Source: Chloroflexota bacterium
GTDB lineage: Bacteria; Chloroflexota; Limnocylindria; Limnocylindrales; CSP1-4
NCBI GenBank assembly: GCA_013695505.1
Contig: JACDAH010000518.1
Coordinates: forward strand, 1 to 11,196
Direction: 5' to 3'
DNA length: 11,196 bases
Part shown: positions 1 through 6,122 of the stretch, in pieces
How positions within the stretch are numbered: the first letter of the stretch is position 1
How the letters are laid out: every line of letters starts with the position of its first letter
Position numbers and translations under genes: made by a program
The notes under the pieces: model-generated
What the model was told of the DNA's origin: nothing
Database searches by the model: none
The model's input: the letters and a program-made list of their open reading frames with translations, nothing else

Positions 1-365
1 GCGCCAACCTGTGCGGCCCGGCCCGGCTCCGCCTGGCCTGCCGGCGCCGACCTCCGCTGACCCGGCCCCGTCCACTTTCGCCGAATGCTTGCCAGGCGAG
101 CGTTAGCCGCCCGAATCGGCGGCCGCGGCGGAAATCCACGCCAGAATCAGCCGCGGGCAGCTAACTCTCATCGCAGATGACGCCGTCGGCTGCGCTAATG
201 CGCGCCCGGCGGGCGCATGGCAGCTTCGGGAGTCGCGCGTGGCGGCGCATCGCAGGTTCGGGGTCGCGCCTGGCGGCGCCTGGCAGGTTCGGGATAGCGC
301 CTGTGGCGGCGCATGGCAGGTTCGGTTTACCGCCGCCGCCCAAGACCAGGTCAGCTGCCGGAACG
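1..365. other. GC-rich non-coding stretch downstream of rplI
   Basis: I see no convincing gene here. Short open frames exist on both strands, but they are rich in Pro, Ala, Arg and Gly, lack a ribosome binding site and are what GC-rich DNA gives by chance. The stretch contains a perfect inverted repeat, GCCGCC-CGAATC-GGCGGC (106-123), and the tandem repeat listed separately. It lies beyond the 3' end of the minus-strand rplI transcript, but no hairpin followed by a T-run marks where that transcript ends. Confidence 0.6.
213..326. repeat. Imperfect ~32-bp tandem repeat, 3 full copies plus a partial one
   Basis: Copies begin at 213, 245, 276 and 309 with unit lengths of 32, 31 and 33 bp and share the core GCGCATGGCAGGTTCGGG. 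Copies differ by single substitutions and one- or two-base indels. The indels break the reading frame, so this is not a protein repeat. Neighbouring units can pair locally, for example GCGCC-TGGC-GGCGC at 266-279. It sits about 40 bp beyond the rplI stop, so it may be copied into the 3' end of that mRNA. Confidence 0.75.
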
Positions 366-812
366 CTAGCCCTTCGGCTCGACGACGATCGTGACCTCGG
401 GCGAGAGCCCGCCGTAGACCTTGATCGCGACCTTGTAGGTTCCGAGCGACTTCAGCGGCTCGTCCAGCTCGACCTTGTGGCGGTCGACCTCGATCCCGCG
501 CCGGGCAAGGGCGTCGGCGATGTCCTTCGAGGTGATCGAGCCAAAGAGCTTGCCGCCCTCACCGACCTTGACGCCCATCGTGAGCGTCGTCGAGGCGATC
601 CGGGTGGCCGCGATCTCGGCGTCGGCTCGCTCGCGGACGCGCTTGTCCTCGCGGCTGGCGATGTCGTGCTGCCACGCCCGATAGGCCCCGCCCGCGGCAG
701 GAACCGCGACCCGATTCGGGATGAGGAAATTCGTGGCGTAGCCGTCAGCCACCTGCTTCATCTCGCCACTCTTGCCGAGCTTGTCGACGTCCTTGGTCAG
801 GATGACCTTCAC
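366..812 (-). CDS. rplI: 50S ribosomal protein L9
   Basis: A 148-residue protein, the usual length for bL9, which binds 23S rRNA and bridges the large subunit through a long connecting helix. The N-terminal domain is typical: it opens with KVILTKDVDKLGKSGE, followed by VADGYATNFLIPN, the rRNA-binding loop. A charged helix at about residues 45-75 leads to a C-terminal domain containing GKLFGSITSKDIADAL, also characteristic. The start is GTG at 812-810, chosen because translation begins with the family motif and AGGAGG (complement of 823-828) lies 10 nt upstream. The start overlaps the stop of the upstream DUF1232 gene by four bases (GTGA), which implies translational coupling. In many bacteria rplI lies next to dnaB in the same orientation. 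Here dnaB is nearby but on the other strand, beyond lexA. Confidence 0.97.
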   Translation of the reverse strand: MKVILTKDVDKLGKSGEMKQVADGYATNFLIPNRVAVPAAGGAYRAWQHDIASREDKRVRERADAEIAATRIASTTLTMGVKVGEGGKLFGSITSKDIADALARRGIEVDRHKVELDEPLKSLGTYKVAIKVYGGLSPEVTIVVEPKG

Positions 813-1324
813 GCGGTTCGTTCCTCCTTGTTGACCCAGTCGCGGACCTTCGGGCCCACGCCCGACTGCTGGATGGCGGCCGCGGCCTGGCCGAGCAGGT
901 CCGGGATCCGCTGGATCGTCTTGCGGACCGGGCCCGGCGTCAACCGCCGGATCCGGGCGATGTCCTGGTCGAACGCGACCCGATCGATGTCGAGGTCGGC
1001 GAGCTTCTCGTCGAGGAGCTCCTGTGGGACGCCGTCGAGGAAGAGATCGACGGCGAGGACGACGACGACGAGATCGTCGAGCTGGCCGAGGACCGGGATG
1101 TCGTCGGGGATCAGGTCGCGCCCGACGACCAGGTAGCCCGCCGCGCCAGCGAGGAGCGCCTTCCGGGAGCCAGGCGTCCGCTCGTCGACGAGCAACGCAA
1201 GCATGAGGCGCGCGTACAGCGGCGCCCGGCTCGCAAGTGGCATGAACGCCATCAGCCCGAGCGCCCGCCCGAGCGTGCTCGACCGCCGACTGTTGCCCTG
1301 GTTGCCCTTCGTTTCGCGCGCCAT
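809..1324 (-). CDS. DUF1232 (YkvA-type) family protein
   Basis: A 171-residue protein. Residues about 52-92 match the DUF1232 signature: a hydrophobic segment, then DLIPDDIPVLGQLDDL, then a Val/Leu-rich segment. The family occurs as small, probably membrane-associated proteins, and I know of no established biochemical role. Residues 22-45 (ALGLMAFMPLASRAPLYARLMLAL, read as two parts) form another hydrophobic stretch. The C-terminal third is charged and helical, including QDIARIRRLTPGPVRKTIQR. ATG at 1324-1322 is chosen because a purine-rich AGAAGGGA precedes it at suitable spacing, and reading further upstream gives only arginine-rich non-conserved sequence. It ends four bases inside rplI, so the two genes form an operon in which the DUF1232 product is made first. 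A possible minus-strand -35, TTGACT (1443-1438), has no good -10. Confidence 0.88.
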   Translation of the reverse strand: MARETKGNQGNSRRSSTLGRALGLMAFMPLASRAPLYARLMLALLVDERTPGSRKALLAGAAGYLVVGRDLIPDDIPVLGQLDDLVVVVLAVDLFLDGVPQELLDEKLADLDIDRVAFDQDIARIRRLTPGPVRKTIQRIPDLLGQAAAAIQQSGVGPKVRDWVNKEERTA

Positions 1325-1571
1325 GCGATCCCTTCTCCGTCGTCGGTGCCGTCGCGCGCACGCGCGGCGGAGCCCCGGGGATCGGGAGTCTATCAGCACC
1401 GCGTCACTGCGCCTTTCATGCCATCTGATCACCATCAAGTCAACAGGAGTGGTCTCAGCCCGCCCAGGGACCAGTATCAGCTGCGGGCGGCTGAATCGGG
1501 GCGGCAACGCCTCCGTGGCGATCACCTGACAGGTCCGCGCCTGCGATGTCACAGACAACGGGCGTGTCTCC

Positions 1572-1599
1572 TTGACATCGAACGTCCGTTCGGTATCAT
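1572..1599 (+). promoter_or_regulatory. lexA promoter (TTGACA-N16-TATCAT)
   Basis: A perfect -35 TTGACA (1572-1577) and a good -10 TATCAT (1594-1599) are separated by 16 bp. The predicted start near 1606 leaves only about 14 nt before the GTG start, just enough for the ribosome binding site at 1608-1614. The rest of the 295-bp gap back to the DUF1232 gene shows no other clear element apart from a small dyad, ACCTG-A-CAGGT, at 1524-1534. Confidence 0.85.
1579..1592. promoter_or_regulatory. SOS (LexA) box
   Basis: CGAAC-GTCC-GTTCG is a perfect match to the LexA operator form CGAAC-N4-GTTCG known from Bacillus and Actinobacteria. It fills the spacer between the lexA -35 and -10, so bound LexA would block RNA polymerase directly. 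This indicates classical autoregulation of lexA. No second full match was seen in the window. Confidence 0.92.
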
Positions 1600-1619
1600 G
1601 GCCGGACAAGGAGGCGCCG

Positions 1620-2270
1620 GTGACCAAGCACGATGCGGACCGCAAGGTCAGGATCCTGGATTACATCGCAGCGACACTGCGAGCCCGGGGGTTCCCGCCG
1701 TCGGTCCGTGAGATCGCGAAGGCGGTCGGGCTCGCCTCTACGTCAGCGGTCCACCATCACCTCCAGATCCTCGAGCGGGACGGCTACCTCGAGCGTGGTG
1801 CGGCCCAATCGCGGGCGATCCGACTGACCCCGTTCGCGGCGATGCGCCTTGGCTTGGCGGCGGAGCTCGTGCCTCAGTCGGTGACGATGGAAGCCCACGT
1901 CCTCCCGGTGATCGGCGAGGTCGCCGCCGGCGGACCGATCGAAGCCTACGCCGATGCGTCGGAGACGATCGGGATCCCGGAAATGCTTGCGCCGTCCGGC
2001 GATGCGTACGTGCTGAAGGTCCGTGGCGACTCGATGATCGAGGCCCACATCGCCGATGGCGACTTCGTCCTGATTCGGCCGCAGAACACGGCCCGCAATG
2101 GCGACATCGTCGTCGCTCAGGTCGAGGAGAACGCGGTCACCCTCAAGCGCTTCTTCAAGGAGAAGGACCGGATCCGTCTCCAGCCGGCCAACCCGGACTA
2201 TCCGCCGCAGTTCTACGACGACGTCCGGATCCAGGGGAAGCTCATCGGGGTCATCCGCCGCCTCGACTGA
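1620..2270 (+). CDS. lexA: LexA repressor (SOS regulator, self-cleaving)
   Basis: A 216-residue LexA. The N-terminal winged helix-turn-helix is at about residues 8-60 (PPSVREIAKAVGLAS, then the recognition segment SAVHHHLQILERDGYLER). The C-terminal latent peptidase S24 domain has all key parts: the Ala-Gly cleavage site in EVAAGGP (A103-G104), nucleophile Ser138 in GDSM and general-base Lys176 in AVTLKRF. It represses DNA-damage genes until RecA-stimulated self-cleavage. GTG at 1620 is chosen because AAGGAGG (1608-1614) lies 5 nt upstream and the family N-terminus starts there. The longer frame from TTG 1572 would begin inside the -35 box and run through the operator, so it is rejected. A hairpin follows the stop. 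Confidence 0.97.
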   Translation: MTKHDADRKVRILDYIAATLRARGFPPSVREIAKAVGLASTSAVHHHLQILERDGYLERGAAQSRAIRLTPFAAMRLGLAAELVPQSVTMEAHVLPVIGEVAAGGPIEAYADASETIGIPEMLAPSGDAYVLKVRGDSMIEAHIADGDFVLIRPQNTARNGDIVVAQVEENAVTLKRFFKEKDRIRLQPANPDYPPQFYDDVRIQGKLIGVIRRLD

Positions 2271-2279
2271 GCGGAGGGT

Positions 2280-2312
2280 CTCGCGGGCGCACCCCAGCAT
2301 TGCGCCTGCGAG
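2280..2312 (+). terminator. Hairpin after lexA, probable terminator
   Basis: CTCGCGGGCGC (2280-2290) pairs with GCGCCTGCGAG (2302-2312), giving 11 base pairs including one G-U, with an 11-nt loop. It starts 10 nt after the lexA stop. There is no T-run, so it could be a weak or factor-assisted terminator, or an mRNA 3' stabiliser. Confidence 0.5.
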
Positions 2313-2388
2313 CCCGCACTGCAGCACCATGGGGCGCTCCCGTGGTCGTCGGCGCCCTGCGCTGAGACCACCGGCTACTTCAGGAGCT

Positions 2389-2454
2389 TCATCCACACGT
2401 TTTCCACACTGGGCAGTGCGGATCGGGCACTTCGTGGACGGAGTCTGGGGATAA
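2389..2454. promoter_or_regulatory. Cluster of three DnaA-box-like 9-mers upstream of dnaB
   Basis: Compared with the DnaA box TTATCCACA, three sites each have one mismatch: TCATCCACA (2389-2397), TTTTCCACA (2400-2408) and, on the opposite strand, TTATCCCCA (complement of 2446-2454). The first two are direct repeats with starts 11 bp apart, about one helical turn. They could be an operator by which DnaA controls dnaB, or a DnaA-titrating or origin-like site. No AT-rich unwinding region is visible. Confidence 0.5.
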
Positions 2455-2461
2455 CGCCCTA

Positions 2462-2499
2462 CCGGCCGATGGCCGGCGGCCATGACACTGAAGGTGTCA
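2462..2499. promoter_or_regulatory. Two adjacent dyads just upstream of dnaB
   Basis: CCGGCC-GAT-GGCCGG (2462-2476) and TGACAC-TGAAG-GTGTCA (2483-2499) are perfect 6-bp-arm inverted repeats ending 13 bp before the dnaB start. The second has the shape of a protein operator. Either could also fold as a 5' UTR hairpin. No strong Shine-Dalgarno sequence precedes dnaB, so structure here may matter for its translation. Confidence 0.4.
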
Positions 2500-2512
2500 C
2501 AGCCTGACGCAA

Positions 2513-3877
2513 TTGTTCGAGGTGCCCGTGATCGATCGTTTGCCGCCCCAGAGTCTCGAGGCCGAGCAATCGGTCCTCGGCGCGATCCTCATCGACCGTG
2601 ATGCGGTCGTCGAGGTGGCGGAGTTCCTCCGGCCGGCGGACTTCTATCGCCAGGCGAACGGGAAGATCTTCGAGGCGGTCCTCGAGCTGTTCGAACGTCG
2701 CGAGCCGATCGACATCGTGACCGTCTCGGAGGCGCTCGAACGGAGCAACGAGCTCGAGGGAGTCGGCGGTCGGGCGTACCTCTCGAGCCTCTCGAATTCG
2801 ACGCCGACGGCCGTTCATGCCGTCCAGTACGCCCGGATCGTCGAGCGCAAGGCGGTCCTCCGGAACCTGATCGGCGCTGCGGGAAGGATCGCAGGGATCG
2901 GCTACGAGGATTCCCCTGAGATCCAGGAATCGATCGACCGTGCCGAGGCCGAACTGTTCGCTGTCAGCCAGAAGCGCGTCGATTCCGGCTTCCAGCAGCT
3001 CAATTCCCTTCTCCATCAAGCCTATGACCGCCTGGACTATCTCCACGCCCATCGTGGAGAGATGAGTGGTGTCCGGACGGGCTTCATCGATCTCGACGGC
3101 CTCACCACCGGACTTCAGAAGAGCGACCTGGTCATCCTGGCGGCGCGGCCCAGCGTCGGCAAAACCAGCTTCGCGCTGAATATCGCCGAACATGCAGCGG
3201 TGAAGGAGAAGAAGGTCGTTGGCGTATTCAGCCTCGAGATGAGCAAGGAGCAGCTCGTGCTCCGACTGCTCTCGTCGGTTGCGAACATCGACAGCCAGCG
3301 CCTGCGCACTGGATTTCTGGAGGAGCTGGACTTCGCGCGAATCGCCCCGGCCATGAATGCGCTCTCCGAGGCATCGATCTACATCGACGACACGCCGAGC
3401 ATCAGCACGATGGAGCTCCGAACCAAGGCCCGTCGATTGCATGCCGAGGCCGGACTGGACCTGGTCATCGTCGACTATCTCCAACTCATGCAGGCAGGCA
3501 CGACCAGTCGCGACGCCAATCGCGTGCAAGAGGTTTCGGAGATCTCACGCGGACTCAAGGCCCTCGCCCGCGAGCTCAGCGTTCCGGTGGTCGCACTGTC
3601 TCAGCTCAGTCGGCAGCCGGAGATGCGGAACGAGAACGAACCGAGACTGTCTGATCTGAGGGAGTCGGGCGCGATCGAGCAGGATGCCGATCTCGTCATG
3701 TTCCTGTACCGCGACAAGGAGCGGCCCGCCGACGAGGCCGACAGTGATGGCGAGGTCATTCACCTCAAACTCGCAAAGCACCGGAACGGACCCACGGGCA
3801 GCGTTGACCTTTGGTTCAAGAAGAGCCAGACGCGGTTCGTCTCGTACGCCGGCGAACGATTCGCAAACGCCGGCTAG
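2513..3877 (+). CDS. dnaB: Replicative DNA helicase DnaB
   Basis: A 454-residue hexameric 5'-3' helicase of the replication fork. The N-terminal DnaB domain (about residues 8-110) opens with RLPPQSLEAEQSVLGAIL, the usual start of the family. A linker leads to the RecA-like C-terminal domain (about 180-450). Visible motifs are Walker A ARPSVGKT (211-218), FSLEMS (239-244), Walker B with DLVIVDYLQLM (316-326), the sensor-like ALSQLSR (361-367), SGAIEQDAD (385-393) and the arginine-finger segment KHRNGPTG (422-429). All appear intact and no intein is present. The start is uncertain: TTG 2513, GTG 2522 and GTG 2528 are in frame within six codons, none has a good ribosome binding site, and I use the most upstream. 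It follows lexA by 242 bp and probably has its own control region. Confidence 0.97.
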   Translation: MFEVPVIDRLPPQSLEAEQSVLGAILIDRDAVVEVAEFLRPADFYRQANGKIFEAVLELFERREPIDIVTVSEALERSNELEGVGGRAYLSSLSNSTPTAVHAVQYARIVERKAVLRNLIGAAGRIAGIGYEDSPEIQESIDRAEAELFAVSQKRVDSGFQQLNSLLHQAYDRLDYLHAHRGEMSGVRTGFIDLDGLTTGLQKSDLVILAARPSVGKTSFALNIAEHAAVKEKKVVGVFSLEMSKEQLVLRLLSSVANIDSQRLRTGFLEELDFARIAPAMNALSEASIYIDDTPSISTMELRTKARRLHAEAGLDLVIVDYLQLMQAGTTSRDANRVQEVSEISRGLKALARELSVPVVALSQLSRQPEMRNENEPRLSDLRESGAIEQDADLVMFLYRDKERPADEADSDGEVIHLKLAKHRNGPTGSVDLWFKKSQTRFVSYAGERFANAG

Positions 3878-3909
3878 GTATCCAATGGCGGTAGGCGGTG
3901 CCTCCGCAC

Positions 3910-4113
3910 CTAGCCCTCGTACTCGAACCCGATCTTGACCTCAACACGGTATTCGACGATCTCGCCGTCGCGGACCTCGGCCGTCGATTTCACGACCTCG
4001 ACGGTCTGGATGTTGCGGACCGTCTTCGACGCCGTCTCGACGGCACGGCGGGCCGCGTCACTCCACGATTGGGGGCTCCGCCCAACCATCTCCCGGATGA
4101 TGATGACGCCCAT
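3910..4113 (-). CDS. Dodecin family flavin-binding protein
   Basis: A 67-residue protein matching dodecin in length and pattern: a first strand ending in REMVGRSPQSW, the helix DAARRAVETASKTVRN, then VEVVKSTAEVRDGEIVEYRV and a closing strand KIGFEYE. Dodecins form hollow dodecamers that store or sequester flavins. The SPxSWxxAAxxAVxxASKT segment and the aromatic Trp in it, which stacks on the flavin in characterised members, are present. ATG at 4113-4111 has AGGAGG (complement of 4125-4130) 11 nt upstream. It converges on dnaB with only 32 bp between the stops. It lies downstream of the zinc-ribbon gene but behind a strong hairpin, and I found no complete promoter of its own. Confidence 0.92.
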   Translation of the reverse strand: MGVIIIREMVGRSPQSWSDAARRAVETASKTVRNIQTVEVVKSTAEVRDGEIVEYRVEVKIGFEYEG

Positions 4114-4167
4114 GAGCTCGATGTCCTCCTGTGTGCACGTGGCGAGAGTCTAGTCGTCGGATTCCAA

Positions 4168-4193
4168 GAGGCCGGTCCCCTCAGACCGGCCTC
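4168..4193 (-). terminator. Strong hairpin terminator after the zinc-ribbon gene
   Basis: GAGGCCGGTC (4168-4177) and GACCGGCCTC (4184-4193) form a perfect 10-bp stem with a 6-nt loop. On the minus strand it comes 43 nt after the zinc-ribbon stop and is followed by TTGG, so the U-tract is minimal. It separates this gene from the dodecin gene and could fully or partly terminate transcription. Confidence 0.7.
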
Positions 4194-4236
4194 CTGGTGC
4201 CTGGTGATGCATTCGATTGTGCGCTGGGCGAACGAC

Positions 4237-4542
4237 TCAGACGATGGCAGTGACCGGGCCGGATTCTGCCCGGACCTTGTCGAAGCAGGTGCTGCAGTAC
4301 ACGGGCCGGTCGTTGCGGGGTGCGAACGGGACCATCGCCTGGCCACCGCAGCTGCCGCAGATGGCTGCATGGAATTCGCGCGGTGCTCCGACCGTCCGCG
4401 CGCGCTTGGCGACGGCCCGACATGCCGGACATCGCTGGGGGTCGTTGAGCAGGCCCTTGCTGGCGAAGAAGGTCTGCTCACCACTGGAGAACGTGAACTC
4501 ACCCGCACAGTCGCGGCAGGTGAGGGTCCGGTCCTGGAACAC
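4237..4542 (-). CDS. Two-module zinc-ribbon protein (CxxC-x17-CxxC type)
   Basis: A 101-residue protein with eight cysteines in four CxxC knuckles. The first module, C9-RD-C12 with C38-PA-C41 around EFTFSSGEQTFFASKG, resembles the zf-trcl type of 'probable zinc-ribbon' proteins. The second is C62-GS-C65, exactly 17 residues, then C83-ST-C86, fitting the CxxC-x17-CxxC domain. All metal ligands are present, so two structural zinc sites are expected. The family's role is not known to me; nucleic-acid or protein binding in the cytoplasm is plausible but unproven. The GTG start (4542-4540) is supported by AGGAGG (complement of 4554-4559) 11 nt upstream, the same spacing as for dodecin. It is probably monocistronic or partly co-transcribed with dodecin. 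Confidence 0.88.
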   Translation of the reverse strand: MFQDRTLTCRDCAGEFTFSSGEQTFFASKGLLNDPQRCPACRAVAKRARTVGAPREFHAAICGSCGGQAMVPFAPRNDRPVYCSTCFDKVRAESGPVTAIV

Positions 4543-4889
4543 GCTGGCCCGTTCCTCCTGTTAGGCGCGGTCGCCCCGGCTTGCGTCGCGGCCCCGCGCC
4601 GAGTCAGTCGATCCGGCGGCGCCGACAGGAGGCGCACCGACGGGTCAAACCGGGCTCGGTCCCGGAACTCATGTGGGGCACAATAACCGCCCCGTCAAGC
4701 GGCAAACGGCCGTGAACTCGCACGGCGTCGACCGATTCCCGACGACATTCGCAGTCCCATGCGTAATCGACCCCACGACCCCGGTTCTCCGAGATCGCCC
4801 CCGGTTCCCCGGTTCGCTGGTTCCGGCCTCGTGCGAACCCACAGAAAACGATCCGGGAACCTCGCGGGGAGCCGCGGCGTCGGGGCGCC
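4543..4889. other. Intergenic region between divergent zinc-ribbon and lipoprotein genes
   Basis: No gene is supported in these 347 bp. The stretch should hold divergent promoters. On the minus strand TTGACG (4698-4693) could be a -35, but no convincing -10 follows. On the plus strand I see none. A run of CGGTTC/GGTTC motifs at about 4781-4823 is noted without interpretation. Confidence 0.5.
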
Positions 4890-5834
4890 ATGCCAACTCC
4901 AACGCGGCGCATGCGCGCCACCCGTCGATCGATCGCGCTTCTTTCCGTCACGCTCGCGATCTCAGCGTGCTCCGGTACCGCCTCGACGCAAGCGCCCAGC
5001 GGCTCGCCCGGATCGTCCGGCCAGACATCGGGCGCGAGCGTTCCACCAAGCGCCGACCCCGCGGTCGGCGCAATCGACCACAAGACCGGCGCCGCCGATG
5101 TGCTCCTGCGGATCGAGCAGGGCGGCGGCTTCGTCGCGATGGAGTTCCGTGCCACCCAGGCGCCCGCCTTCACCCTCTATGGCAACGGCGTGATCGTCTT
5201 CCAGCAGACCGTGACGACCTTCCCCGCGCCGGACGCGAATGGCGTCATTCGAGGCGTCCCTTGGCGGATCGGCTCGCTCGACGAGACCCAGGTCCAGGAT
5301 CTCCTCGAGTTCGCACTCGGGAGCGGTGGTCTGGGCGCGGCCCGCGATACCTACATGGCCAACGGCATCGCCGACGCACCGGACACGATCTTCACGATCC
5401 ATGCCGGCGGCGTCGACAAGACCGTCGTCGTCAATGCCCTCGCGGAGGAGGTCCAGCCCGGGCCCGATGGCCTCGCCCGCTCGGCCTTCTCCAAGCTCGC
5501 CAAGCGCCTGCAGAACTTCGATCAGGGCGGGTCCATCCCGTCCGACGTCTACAGGGCCGATCGGTACCGGGGAGTCCTGATCGAGCGCGAGGTCCAGCCC
5601 GGCATCGTCACGACCGCGTGGCCGTGGGCCGGCCTCCAGCCGACGGACTTCAAGGAGCCCGCGAATGACGGCACCTCGCCGGCGTTTCCATATCGGTCGC
5701 TGACGACCGACGAGATTGCGGAGCTGAAGCTGGCCGACATCGAGGGCGGCGTCCAGGGCATCACCCTCAAAGCACCGAACGGCAAGCTCTACTCGTTCAT
5801 CCTGCGGCCGCTCCTGATTGACGAAACGCAATAG
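4890..5834 (+). CDS. Secreted lipoprotein of unknown function
   Basis: A 314-residue protein with a lipoprotein signal peptide: basic RRMRATRRS, hydrophobic IALLSVTLAI, then the lipobox SAC with Cys27 as the predicted acylated residue. A low-complexity Ser/Gly/Pro/Thr linker (about 28-58) would lift the domain off the membrane. The remaining ~255 residues form one globular domain with alternating beta-like segments (VLLRIEQGGGFVAMEF, FTLYGNGVIVFQQ, TIFTIHAGGVDKTVVVNAL). I do not recognise the fold or family. No catalytic motif is obvious, so a binding or structural role is possible. ATG 4890 and ATG 4911 are both possible starts and neither has a clear ribosome binding site. The second would still leave a complete signal peptide. 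It stands alone between divergent and regulatory genes. Confidence 0.85.
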   Translation: MPTPTRRMRATRRSIALLSVTLAISACSGTASTQAPSGSPGSSGQTSGASVPPSADPAVGAIDHKTGAADVLLRIEQGGGFVAMEFRATQAPAFTLYGNGVIVFQQTVTTFPAPDANGVIRGVPWRIGSLDETQVQDLLEFALGSGGLGAARDTYMANGIADAPDTIFTIHAGGVDKTVVVNALAEEVQPGPDGLARSAFSKLAKRLQNFDQGGSIPSDVYRADRYRGVLIEREVQPGIVTTAWPWAGLQPTDFKEPANDGTSPAFPYRSLTTDEIAELKLADIEGGVQGITLKAPNGKLYSFILRPLLIDETQ

Positions 5835-5964
5835 CCGGCGGCGCGCGAAGCGCTATGACACACGGCAAGGCTCGGGCCAAGTCGGGGAGCACTCCCAGAT
5901 AAGCGGCCGGTGAGCCCCGATTGCCACCATGGGCCGATGCCCGACCAGCCCAGACTCCGCCTCA

Positions 5965-5994
5965 TTGACAGTCGCCGATCCGCGTCCGTATCGT
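5965..5994 (+). promoter_or_regulatory. Putative promoter of the STAND regulator gene
   Basis: TTGACA (5965-5970), 18 bp, then TATCGT (5989-5994). The -35 is perfect and the -10 matches 4 of 6. The predicted start near 6001 gives a leader of about 120 nt. The element lies inside the longest open frame of the regulator (from GTG 5910), so a start further downstream fits better. The spacer length equals that of the 9395-9424 promoter. Confidence 0.45.
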
Positions 5995-6122
5995 TCGCGC
6001 CGCCCGATCCGGTCAAGCCCGGTGCACATGGCCGGAAACCCCATCGTGCGCCGATCGCCGTCGGCCCGGGGCGCGTGGAGAACGCGGCGCCCAATCGCGT
6101 CGGTGCCGAGCCAAGGGGCGGC

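Noticed and set aside
161..343. 60-codon minus-strand frame in the repeat region
   Set aside because: It translates the indel-containing tandem repeat, has no ribosome binding site and is of low complexity.
1572..1619. LexA start at TTG 1572
   Set aside because: The codon is part of the -35 hexamer, and the extension would be encoded by the promoter and SOS box.
2459..3529. Long antisense open frame opposite dnaB, and similar frames opposite other genes
   Set aside because: These follow from the GC-rich third positions of the true genes. They lack ribosome binding sites and recognisable domains, whereas the sense frames encode known proteins.
3892..3912. Possible bidirectional terminator between dnaB and dodecin
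   Set aside because: The stem is short, has a two-base bulge, overlaps the dodecin stop codon and has no T-run on either side.
4670..4698. Minus-strand promoter for the zinc-ribbon gene based on TTGACG
   Set aside because: No -10-like hexamer occurs at 16-18 bp.
5910..6122. 71-codon N-terminal extension of the STAND regulator from GTG 5910 or ATG 5937
   Set aside because: The extension is Pro/Arg/Ala-rich and unlike the family, neither start has a ribosome binding site, and a TTGACA-N18-TATCGT promoter lies within it. GTG 6123 has AAGGGG and fits the family N-terminus. The extension cannot be fully excluded.
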